A stretch of 59,051 bases of DNA. Source: an uncultured Clostridium sp. GTDB lineage: Bacteria; Bacillota; Clostridia; TANB77; CAG-508. Below the pieces are notes generated by a model. The model searched no databases, was not told the DNA's origin, and was given only the letters and a program-made list of their open reading frames with translations. Below are positions 45,497 through 52,809 of the stretch, in pieces; the stretch's first letter is position 1, and every line of letters begins with the position of its first letter. The stretch spans positions 1 through 59,051 of the forward strand of contig URZW01000008.1 in NCBI GenBank assembly GCA_900552555.1. The letters are read 5' to 3'. Both the position numbers and the translations under genes were made by a program.

Positions 45497-46109
45497 TTTT
45501 AAATTCTCCTTTATTATCATATATTTTTGCAAAATCATAGAATTTATTTCGTTTTAGTCCAGTTAGTTCTATTGCTTTTGTTCCTGTGATTATTCCTTGT
45601 TTCCATTGTGTATAAATTTCTCCAAAATTAGTAGGTATATCAATTTTAGGTCTGCCGTATGGTCTGCCTTGTTCTAATGCACATTTGATTCCATCTGATT
45701 GTGTTCTTAGTATTGTTGCTCTTTTGTTTTGTGCTTCCCAGCAAAAAATCTCAAACACAATATTTCTTATCATTTTAGCAAGCGGTTTTATACTTTCTGC
45801 ATCATAATCAAGGTTCAAAGAGGGTAAACTCAAAACTCTTACATTTATTTCATTATCCATAAAATATTGCCATTCTTTTCTTAAATCGTCATTCCTGCCT
45901 AATCTATCTAAATCATCTATAACGAATGTATCTCCAGTTTCTAAGCATTTTTTTGCGTATAAATAACCTGTTCTATCAAAGTTCTTTCCACTTAATTTAT
46001 CCCAATATATATTTTTTTCTGGTATACCCAGTTTAATAAATTCTTCTATTTGTCTATCCAAATTTTGACCTTTTGTGCTAACCCTAGCATATGCTATTGT
46101 TTTTGACAT
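45486..46109 (-). CDS. Small serine recombinase (resolvase/invertase)
   Basis: 207 residues from the ATG at 46109 (GGAG upstream). Catalytic core IAYARVSTKGQNLDRQIEEF with the nucleophilic Ser, DTFVIDDLDRLGRNDD, and a C-terminal HTH (GRPKIDIPTNFGEIYTQWKQ, TGLKRNKFYDFA). Presumably resolves dimers of the element's replicative form or flips a segment. Its 3' end overlaps the HTH-only gene start by 11 bases. Confidence 0.92.
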   Translation of the reverse strand: MSKTIAYARVSTKGQNLDRQIEEFIKLGIPEKNIYWDKLSGKNFDRTGYLYAKKCLETGDTFVIDDLDRLGRNDDLRKEWQYFMDNEINVRVLSLPSLNLDYDAESIKPLAKMIRNIVFEIFCWEAQNKRATILRTQSDGIKCALEQGRPYGRPKIDIPTNFGEIYTQWKQGIITGTKAIELTGLKRNKFYDFAKIYDNKGEFKNGK

Positions 46110-46365
46110 TTCCATCATCTCCATTTTTAAATTTTTTGTTTAGAAAAGTGGTATTGACTTTCTAAATATTTAAAAAGTGTTTTGACCACATTTCTAAATA
46201 AGCTTTTTATATATTTTTAATTGTTTGAAAAAGTATACTTTTATCAACAATGTATTTTTTCGATTATTTACTACATAAATAAAGTATAAAAGCTAATTCA
46301 ACTATGATTTTCAATATAATCAACATCATTTGTAATTCCTCCAGTATTTTTCATTTTTAGATTTT

Positions 46366-46418
46366 GGAAACTGCCGCAAGTTCTATATTTATATATTATA
46401 AGAGTTGCGGTCATTTCC
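46366..46418 (-). terminator. Hairpin downstream of the bS6-like gene
   Basis: GGAAACTGCCGCAA / TTGCGGTCATTTCC. A related arm GGAAATGACCGCAA recurs in the hairpin at 51628-51680. 46142-46365 shows no gene. Confidence 0.65.
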
Positions 46419-46426
46419 ATTTTTTC

Positions 46427-46726
46427 TTAATCTTCTTTTCTTACAAAAATAAACTTCAAAACATCATCATTTATGCGATAAAATCGTTCTAAGTTCTTAA
46501 TATTTTCTGGTGTTGCCTTAATTTCAAAAATCACATAGTAACCGTTTTTTTGCTTTTGAACCTCATAAGCTAATCGTTTTAATCCTAATTCTTCTATTTT
46601 TTCAATTTCTGCTAAATCCTTGATATAATCTTTTACTATATCAAGCACCTTTGTGTAATTTTTTTGTGTGTAACTTCCACTTATAATTATTATGTTTTCG
46701 TATTTTTTTAAATTTTTATTCTCCAT
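46427..46726 (-). CDS. Ribosomal protein bS6 paralogue on a mobile element
   Basis: 99 residues from the ATG at 46726 (TGGAGG upstream): KKYENIIIISGSYTQKNYTK, IEELGLKRLAYEVQKQKNGY, YVIFEIKATPENIKNLERFY and NDDVLKFIFVRKE. These are the bS6 hallmarks (the RLAYEI and DD.I.....V segments). The chromosomal rpsF normally lies with ssb and rpsR, neither of which is here. It may replace bS6 in ribosomes or act as an RNA/protein-binding protein for the element. Rare cargo. Confidence 0.88.
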   Translation of the reverse strand: MENKNLKKYENIIIISGSYTQKNYTKVLDIVKDYIKDLAEIEKIEELGLKRLAYEVQKQKNGYYVIFEIKATPENIKNLERFYRINDDVLKFIFVRKED

Positions 46727-46806
46727 CTTCAATTCCTCCAATTTTTTTAATATGTAGAAATTGACAAACGTTTGTTATAGTATTTGTCAATTCCAAAATA
46801 ATCTTT

Positions 46807-47236
46807 CTAACACATACAACTCACAAAATCATCATTTGCTACAATAATATGGTCTAAAAACTGTATGTCCATTAACTTTGACATATCTTTTATTCTTCTT
46901 GTAATATTTATGTCATTTGCACTTGCTTTTGCTATTCCAGAAGGATGATTATGAGCAAGTATGAATTTGCTTGCATTTGCTAACAATATTGTTTTAAAAA
47001 TATTCTTCAAATCAATATTACAAAAAGCTACTCCGACCACGACACACTTCTGAATAAGCTACAATTTGATTTTTAGTATTCAAACATACAAGTATTAAAC
47101 TTTCTTGAGTTGCTTTGTCTAGCTGTTCATATTCATTTATAAATTTAATAATATCTGTAGCTGATTTTATTTTTTGAGAATTGTATTCAAAATTTTTCTC
47201 TTTTAACATCTGTAATTTTATCTTTGAAAACTTCAT
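46807..47236 (-). CDS. radC: RadC-family JAB/MPN-domain protein, needing +1 recoding at CGG
   Basis: 142 residues as complement(46807..47034,47036..47236). Frame 0 reaches ATQESLILVCLNTKNQIVAY and SEVCRG; at GGT CGGA GTA (47035-47032) the four-base step gives GVAFCNIDLKNIFKTILLAN and ASKFILAHNHPSGIAKASAN, with the JAB metal site HNHPSG and D. Mobile elements often carry short RadC proteins consisting of just this domain; its function there is unknown, and it is not proven in repair. Confidence 0.87.
47032..47035 (-). other. CGGA recoding site in radC
   Basis: CGT GGT CGGA GTA GCT: restores R-G-G-V-A-F, where a Gly pair is usual in element-borne RadC proteins. Frame 0 stops 5 codons on. Confidence 0.85.
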
Positions 47237-47284
47237 CGTTTTAATTCTCCTTTTTTAATAGTTGGGAGCATAAGCTCCCACACC

Positions 47285-47524
47285 TTAACAATATAATTTT
47301 TCTAGTTGTGCTTTTGTTCCTACTTCAAAGCCCATTTGCTGTAAAAATTCCCTAATATGCCTTGTTGTTGTCGCTGAATAAAATCCAAATATTTTTGCTT
47401 TTCCGTTCCTGATTTCTGCCACTACGGTATTATAACTTTGTAGTATAATAGTTCCATTTTCTCTTAATACTTTAGCTTTACCATAAAAACTCTTTACATT
47501 TGAATAAATTGGCTCTAATTCCAT
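47285..47524 (-). CDS. Unknown 79-residue protein
   Basis: From the ATG at 47524 with AGGTGG 8 bases upstream: MELEPIYSNVKSFYGKAKVL, NGTIILQSYNTVVAEIRNGK, and TRHIREFLQQMGFEVGTKAQ. A beta-meander with a C-terminal helix. Similar small proteins occur on clostridial elements, from memory of the pattern; no function known. Confidence 0.65.
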   Translation of the reverse strand: MELEPIYSNVKSFYGKAKVLRENGTIILQSYNTVVAEIRNGKAKIFGFYSATTTRHIREFLQQMGFEVGTKAQLEKLYC

Positions 47525-47637
47525 ACAAAAAACCACCTTTCTTATTTATTTTTGAATGGTGGCTTGATTTTTTTCTTATAATACTTTATAATTAAAAACA
47601 AGCACATTCAAATCGCTTTTTGATTGTGTTATAGTGG

Positions 47638-47684
47638 CTCATCTAATCCGTTGACGTTTGCGAGACATAGACGGTTTAGGTGAG
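47638..47684. repeat. 14-bp stem, 19-nt loop inverted repeat
   Basis: CTCATCTAATCCGT and ACGGTTTAGGTGAG pair at 12 of 14 positions around TGACGTTTGCGAGACATAG. T-rich only on its plus-strand side. Could be a recombinase or replication site; no relaxase is present to suggest oriT. Confidence 0.55.
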
Positions 47685-47686
47685 TT

Positions 47687-47872
47687 TTATTTTATTTTCG
47701 TGATTATAATTTTATTTTTTAAGTATTCTACCTCAAGATTATCATTTTCATTTATTCCTGTTTGCTCTATACCTGTTTTAGTTAGGTTAATTTTATAACC
47801 TACTACTGTTTTTTCTTCTTTCTTTTTACCTTTCTTTGACTTATAATCACGACAGACTATAAGTTTAGCCAT
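47687..47872 (-). CDS. AbrB/MazE-like swapped-hairpin protein
   Basis: 61 residues. After a Lys-rich start (KSKKGKKKEEK) the core YKINLTKTGIEQTGINENDN, LEVEYLKNKIIITKIK matches the SpoVT/AbrB beta-hairpin DNA-binding pattern. No toxin gene is adjacent. First gene of its run, directly behind the strong ACTAG-repeat promoter, so possibly autoregulatory. Confidence 0.7.
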   Translation of the reverse strand: MAKLIVCRDYKSKKGKKKEEKTVVGYKINLTKTGIEQTGINENDNLEVEYLKNKIIITKIK

Positions 47873-47912
47873 TTTTCCTCCTTTCCAAAATTATTTATAA
47901 CACAATATTTAT

Positions 47913-47962
47913 ACTAGGTACTAGTATATTTTTATTATACACTAGTACCTAGTATTTGTCAA
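47913..47962 (-). promoter_or_regulatory. Perfect consensus promoter embedded in a 13-bp inverted-repeat operator
   Basis: Minus-strand TTGACA (47962-47957), 17-base spacer, TATAAT (47939-47934). ACTAGGTACTAGT (47913-47925) and ACTAGTACCTAGT (47941-47953) are perfect inverted repeats, each internally near-palindromic; one fills the spacer and the other overlaps the start region. It drives the AbrB-like, 79-aa, RadC and bS6 run. Confidence 0.85.
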
Positions 47963-48574
47963 TACCTCATTCAAAATTTTCTAATTTTTTTACATTCTAA
48001 AAAATCACAATATATTAAGGGGTGGGGGGGGATTAAGGAGTCTCTTTTTGTCCTATTCAAAATCGTTATACGGGTATGGGCTAATCTACTCCTAGACCCA
48101 ACATAAGTATTTGTATGTTATCTAATATTGTTTGTTTCTTTCTAATAAATCAAAAAAACAAAATTACAAATCTTAAATTTCATTGATATAACAACCTTTT
48201 AATACATTATATATGTAAATTGGGTTTGTGTAGTGGTGGGATATATTAAGATAGATATAATAAAAATTGGGTATTTAAATTTATAATAATAAAAACTTTT
48301 AAAATATGAATTTTTAGTTGATATAAAGGGGTTTTGTGAATTTTTGTAATGATGGAAAATAAGAATAAAAATGTGATATGTATTGATATACGAAGATTAA
48401 AAGTGAGTTATCTATAATTTTGATTTTGAAGAATTTTATTGACTTAAATGCTAGTTATTTATGTTTGAAAATTTTTAAATATAATTCTTGGATAAAAATA
48501 ATAGATATGCAACTGCTTGTATAAGTAATAGTTACACATCTATTATATCATATTTTTTAAGAATTGTAGAGGTT
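47963..48574. other. Gene-free 610-bp stretch, possible replication region
   Basis: No frame with homology. It contains a G-run GGGGTGGGGGGGG (48019-48031), two ATATATTAAG motifs (about 48010 and 48241) and three TTGATATA-like motifs (about 48183, 48319, 48380). It lies between the helicase/primase genes and the strong promoter, where an origin would be plausible. I see no clear iterons. Confidence 0.4.
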
Positions 48575-50035
48575 TTAATCCTCTATATTATCATCAACAT
48601 AAGTTGCTTGTTTAATTGGAAAATTGCTATATAAATATACTGTACAATTATTCCTTAATACTCTAGCACGTCCAACCGCTTGCTCTAACTCTGAATTTAT
48701 ATACCATAGTTGTATATCTCTTAAAAACTTATTATCATAAGTATTAAACCAGAATTTACATTTATGATATTCTATTTCTTGATATTTCATTTGCTCATTA
48801 CTAAAATCACTTTGAAACTGTGTTAAAACATAAGCATATAATTTATATACTGCTTCATTACAATGTGGTGTTCCAACAATAAGTATATCTTGACCTTGTA
48901 AACAATTCTTGCCCTCTGTATTTCCAAAATGCAATTCGCTATTCTCATCACTAAACTTTAAAAATGTAATTTGATTTTCTACTGGTATTTGTGGATATTT
49001 CTCAACTATTTTCTTTAATTTTTCTGGGTGTGTTTCTAAGTCATTTCTGCTACAAGTATTTGTTATATGTTGTTCTATTTTTCCCTTTATTTCTACTTCT
49101 CCTATATCAAATACTTCTATATCATCTCTAAATAGTAAATTTCTATAAAGCGAAGGTTCAATAGTTGCTGAAAAAATAACTGTGTCTACGTTTGGTAATT
49201 CTCTTTTTTCTAAAAAGTATATTTCATCATCTCTATTAAATTTTATACTTATTTCTTGTTTTTCTGCTAATTTCCTGTGTTCTTGCATTATTTCTTTATT
49301 AGGATTATATTTCCAGAAGCAACAAGAATTTATGAATCCCATTACATCAAAATCAAAATATTCATCTTTTAATGCTTTTTCAACTTCGTTTGTTTTTACT
49401 TTCATAGGTGCTATTTGTACTGTTTGATTATATGGTGCTGAATGTATATTAAAAATTCTATTGTCAAAAATTCGATTAAATTCTTTTGAAAACATACTCA
49501 ATTCTAGCAACTGTCTCATTGATATTTTTCTTACTTTTAACATAGTTTTCAATATATCTTCATCAATAATTACACTATGATTTTTAAAAAACTTTTCACT
49601 AAAATAGAATAATCTCTCGTGTGTTGCAATAACGTGTCCTTCAAATTTATTTACTTCTTTATTTTTGTTTATATACCTTTTAATATTACTCAAATCAAAA
49701 CTTTCTGTTTCTGTAATTGTTCCATTTTCTCTTTTTTTCTCAAGTTCTTTCATTTTCTTATTAAGATATTTTTTCTTAGCTGGAAACAACCCCATTTTAT
49801 TGAATCTCTCAATTACTTCTAGCATTTCTTCATCTTTTAATTTCTCTAAAACTGGCGTCTTCATAACATTATCTGTTCCAAACTTTTTGACTATATCACT
49901 ATATATCTCATCTTTTAAATCATTTGTAGGTGCAACAACTAACTTACTTTTACTGTTATTACTTAATGCTTCTTCAACATATCCAAAAGTTTTTCCAAAA
50001 CCTGTTGGTGCTTTTACTATACTTAATCTATTCAT
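48575..50035 (-). CDS. SF2-type helicase of the element's replication module
   Basis: 486 residues. Walker A VKAPTGFGKTFGYVEEALS (9-16), motif Ia KLVVAPTNDL, motif II VIIDED (DExD-like, about 160), motif III VDTVIFSATIEPSLYR, and motif VI ELEQAVGRARVL (Q..GR.R). It overlaps the primase-like gene by 8 bases, so they are translationally coupled. Probably unwinds or loads at the element's origin; not a known conjugation protein. Confidence 0.8.
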   Translation of the reverse strand: MNRLSIVKAPTGFGKTFGYVEEALSNNSKSKLVVAPTNDLKDEIYSDIVKKFGTDNVMKTPVLEKLKDEEMLEVIERFNKMGLFPAKKKYLNKKMKELEKKRENGTITETESFDLSNIKRYINKNKEVNKFEGHVIATHERLFYFSEKFFKNHSVIIDEDILKTMLKVRKISMRQLLELSMFSKEFNRIFDNRIFNIHSAPYNQTVQIAPMKVKTNEVEKALKDEYFDFDVMGFINSCCFWKYNPNKEIMQEHRKLAEKQEISIKFNRDDEIYFLEKRELPNVDTVIFSATIEPSLYRNLLFRDDIEVFDIGEVEIKGKIEQHITNTCSRNDLETHPEKLKKIVEKYPQIPVENQITFLKFSDENSELHFGNTEGKNCLQGQDILIVGTPHCNEAVYKLYAYVLTQFQSDFSNEQMKYQEIEYHKCKFWFNTYDNKFLRDIQLWYINSELEQAVGRARVLRNNCTVYLYSNFPIKQATYVDDNIED

Positions 50036-51605
50036 TTTTAAACAACTCCTTTAATATTTCTTTATATTTTGCCATTCCTTGCTCTAAGGTTATCAATTCA
50101 TAACTTCCAACTTGTACTAACTCTTTTCTTTTAGTCTTAACCGTTTGTATAATATTTTTACCGTGTTTACAAGTTTCTTTATAATCGCAAAAATTATCAC
50201 ATCTTTCTGGAAATAATAACTGTGAATGTATTTCATCTGCCTTATATTCATACCAATCAGTCGAACGAGCTATGTTATGCTTAGAACTTTGTATTACATC
50301 TTTAAAAAAACTCAATCCACCTTCAATGCAAGTTAGATTAGTGCAAACTCCAAACAATTCATCAAAAGTTAAATATTCATCATTTACAAAGTCTTGTATC
50401 ATAAAACATTTTTCAAATAGCATTTCTCTAGGTATGCTTCTTGCTGGTTTTCTACTTGCTTTATATTCTGCATTTGTCTTAGTTTTATATGTGATTTTTC
50501 CTTTTGCATTTGTTACAGTAGTAACTTTCTTCTTTATTTCTTTAGTCTTATTCATTCTAATAAAATATACTATATTATCTACTGCACATATTTTTCTAAT
50601 TGCTACATATACAATATTTTCTTCATCAAGTATTTCTTCATTTAAAATTTCTTTTGCTTCACTAGGTAATACGTAGAATCTATATGCCATATCATATTCT
50701 ACTGGTTTTGAATACTTTTCTAATGTATAAAATTGTTCATCTGTCAATTCTTTTTGCTTTATATCTAAAATCCCATTGCTTAGTACAAATCCTGTTTCTT
50801 CACTAATTGCTCTCATTTTATCTACTCTATTTTTATAATGATTATCTTTTATATAGTTGTTTAATGCACTTGCTAAATCTGTCAAAGATAATCTACATAG
50901 ATAGGGATATTCCACCATTTCAATTATACCTTTACCACCGAAAAACATTCTGCAACAGTCTTTACAAGACTTATCCGCCTCAGGAAATATTGTCATCAAT
51001 AGTTTTATAATTCCCTCATCTACACCAACATCATTTATAATAAAATCTGCTATCCAAACTACTCTAAATTTATTCAATTCAACATCGTCGCAAGATAATG
51101 TTTTATACATAAAAATAGGTGGGATATTATATTTTAATGCTCTCTGTAATACTTCTTCGTGAGTAATTCCCTCATCAAAATCTAGTGCAAATACTTGTTG
51201 TTGTGAAAAAGTATTTTTTCTTCTTGGTGCATAATTTCCATCACTTTCAAAAACTGCTGGACAAAATGTATGCCCTTTATTTCCAACCATATCTGCAAAC
51301 TTAGAAAACTCAATCCATTGCTCTTTTGTTCCTATTCTATTGTTCAAACTCTTTATTTCTTCTTGGTCTTTAGGTTTTTCTGTATAACCTACATCATCAA
51401 CTGTTACTTTCACTAAAAAACTTCCAAATTTCTCATTTGTAAAATTGTCATACCACCCCAAAGCAACAGGTTCCAAATCCTGTGTATCCATACATTTATA
51501 GCTATTACTTAAATTCTGAAATTCTTTCCTTGTTTCTTTTCCATCTGCTTCATAGTCTTTTTCTTCAATAGCGAATCCTGTATTTATAAATAGTTTTTCG
51601 TTCAT
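50028..51605 (-). CDS. PrimPol-like (archaeo-eukaryotic primase superfamily) replication protein
   Basis: 525 residues. Catalytic-type motifs in order: VFALDFDEG (139-146, the hhhDhD pattern), the FRVVWIADF strand, and DKSCKDCCRMFFGGKG (the position of the usual sxH/R motif). The C-terminal part is helical and ends with a Cys cluster (ERCDNFCDYKETCKHGKN) like a zinc-binding site. Paired with the helicase, as primase-helicase modules are in plasmids, satellites and integrative elements. The assignment rests on motifs, not overall similarity. Confidence 0.72.
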   Translation of the reverse strand: MNEKLFINTGFAIEEKDYEADGKETRKEFQNLSNSYKCMDTQDLEPVALGWYDNFTNEKFGSFLVKVTVDDVGYTEKPKDQEEIKSLNNRIGTKEQWIEFSKFADMVGNKGHTFCPAVFESDGNYAPRRKNTFSQQQVFALDFDEGITHEEVLQRALKYNIPPIFMYKTLSCDDVELNKFRVVWIADFIINDVGVDEGIIKLLMTIFPEADKSCKDCCRMFFGGKGIIEMVEYPYLCRLSLTDLASALNNYIKDNHYKNRVDKMRAISEETGFVLSNGILDIKQKELTDEQFYTLEKYSKPVEYDMAYRFYVLPSEAKEILNEEILDEENIVYVAIRKICAVDNIVYFIRMNKTKEIKKKVTTVTNAKGKITYKTKTNAEYKASRKPARSIPREMLFEKCFMIQDFVNDEYLTFDELFGVCTNLTCIEGGLSFFKDVIQSSKHNIARSTDWYEYKADEIHSQLLFPERCDNFCDYKETCKHGKNIIQTVKTKRKELVQVGSYELITLEQGMAKYKEILKELFKNE

Positions 51606-51627
51606 TTTTTATTTTACTCCTTTTTTT

Positions 51628-51680
51628 GGAAATGACCGCAAAATCTATAATAGAATAATATAGAAAATGAGGCCATTTCC
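51628..51680 (-). terminator. Hairpin between the 147-aa gene and the primase gene
   Basis: GGAAATGACCGCAA / GGCCATTTCC arms with a T-run in minus-strand orientation. It shares its arm sequence with the hairpin at 46366-46418, so the element carries two copies of this motif. Confidence 0.6.
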
Positions 51681-51687
51681 CATTTTT

Positions 51688-52131
51688 CTATTCATATTTT
51701 AAAAGTTCTCTGTCTTGTTCTTCTAAAATATCATCAAAATTTAACACTGTTTTTGCCATTTCTTCTGTAATAAGTAGCTCTTCTTCCAGCTCATTTCCAT
51801 CCCACTTTTTTGATGAAGATTCTATTTTTATATAAAAATTTTTTGTATCTTTTATTAAATACCCTATATATCTATCCCATTCTACAAATCCATAAAAAAC
51901 AAGATTGTAATAGAATTTATCTATATCTTTTATGGATATAACTTTTTCTATTTTTTTGAATTTTTTAGGTATCACTACTTTTTTATTTGAAAGTGCATTT
52001 TCTAGGCTTACCATCTTTGAATTTAACATTCTTTTTCTTTCTTTTACACTTTTAATTTCTTGTGATATACAATCCATATCAACTAAATTATATTTTTTAA
52101 TCTCTTCAACAACTTGTTCTATTTCGTCCAT
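51688..52131 (-). CDS. Unknown 147-residue protein
   Basis: MDEIEQVVEEIKKYNLVDMD, a coiled-coil stretch (about 20-50, SVKERKRMLNSKMVSLENAL), then a beta-rich part (FYYNLVFYGFVEWDRYIGYL). Acidic C-terminus. GGAGG site 8 bases upstream. Probably a replication-module partner by position only. Confidence 0.6.
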   Translation of the reverse strand: MDEIEQVVEEIKKYNLVDMDCISQEIKSVKERKRMLNSKMVSLENALSNKKVVIPKKFKKIEKVISIKDIDKFYYNLVFYGFVEWDRYIGYLIKDTKNFYIKIESSSKKWDGNELEEELLITEEMAKTVLNFDDILEEQDRELLKYE

Positions 52132-52143
52132 TATAAATTCCTC

Positions 52144-52509
52144 CTAAATTATTTCTTTTAATTTTTTATTTACTTTGTCTTGAACCACTAATACTAACAA
52201 ACACTCATCTCTACAATGTAGTTCTACTATGTCTGTGCGTTCTGCATCATACAGTATAGTAAAGTTATGTAATGCAATTTCTAATTCTGTTATTACTACA
52301 TCTAATATTGTACTAAAATTCTGCATTATAAAGTTATACATATCATCAGTTGTCATTTCTGTTTGCATTGCAAAATTAAAAAGTAAAAGCACTAGTATTC
52401 TTAATAAATGTATCGAAAATGTAGTTGTTGTATCTGTTTTGATAACAACTATGTCATTTTCTAGTACATTCTTTTGAATTAGTGCCTTTTTTATTATATC
52501 TTTAGACAT
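52144..52509 (-). CDS. Unknown 121-residue protein
   Basis: MSKDIIKKALIQKNVLENDI, a Thr-rich strand, a hydrophobic helix (LLRILVLLLFNFAMQTEMTT), then VVITELEIALHNFTILYDAE and CRDECLLVLVVQDKVNKKLK. Possibly an amphipathic all-alpha/beta regulator. First gene of the primase-helicase run; AAAGGAGG site. Confidence 0.6.
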   Translation of the reverse strand: MSKDIIKKALIQKNVLENDIVVIKTDTTTTFSIHLLRILVLLLFNFAMQTEMTTDDMYNFIMQNFSTILDVVITELEIALHNFTILYDAERTDIVELHCRDECLLVLVVQDKVNKKLKEII

Positions 52510-52660
52510 AATGAAAAGACCTCCTTTCTCAAGTTTTGTGTATAATTAACAAGCCTAAAAACTTGACAAAGTGGTCTCTTTTGGTGTAATATATTCTTAT
52601 ACATAAATTTTTTGAGTAGAAACTTCGTTTTAGTTATAAGCTAGTTTTTATTCAATTAAA

Positions 52661-52702
52661 AAAAGCATATTAGATACTGGTAATATCTAATGTGCTTTTT
52701 AT
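52661..52702. terminator. Bidirectional hairpin between integrase and replication run
   Basis: AAAAAGCATATTAGATA / TATCTAATGTGCTTTTT, near-perfect with A/T runs on both sides. Confidence 0.85.
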
Positions 52703-52809
52703 TTTATCATATCAGCTATCAAAAGTCAAGTTAGATGGAAGCTTATACTCCTAGAGCCACTTGTGTTTCGTCTAATGACAAGTAACTAAAAGTATGGTAT
52801 AATATATTA

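Noticed and set aside
47687..47872. Toxin-antitoxin module
   Set aside because: The AbrB/MazE-like protein has no adjacent toxin-like gene; the next gene downstream is not a recognisable toxin.
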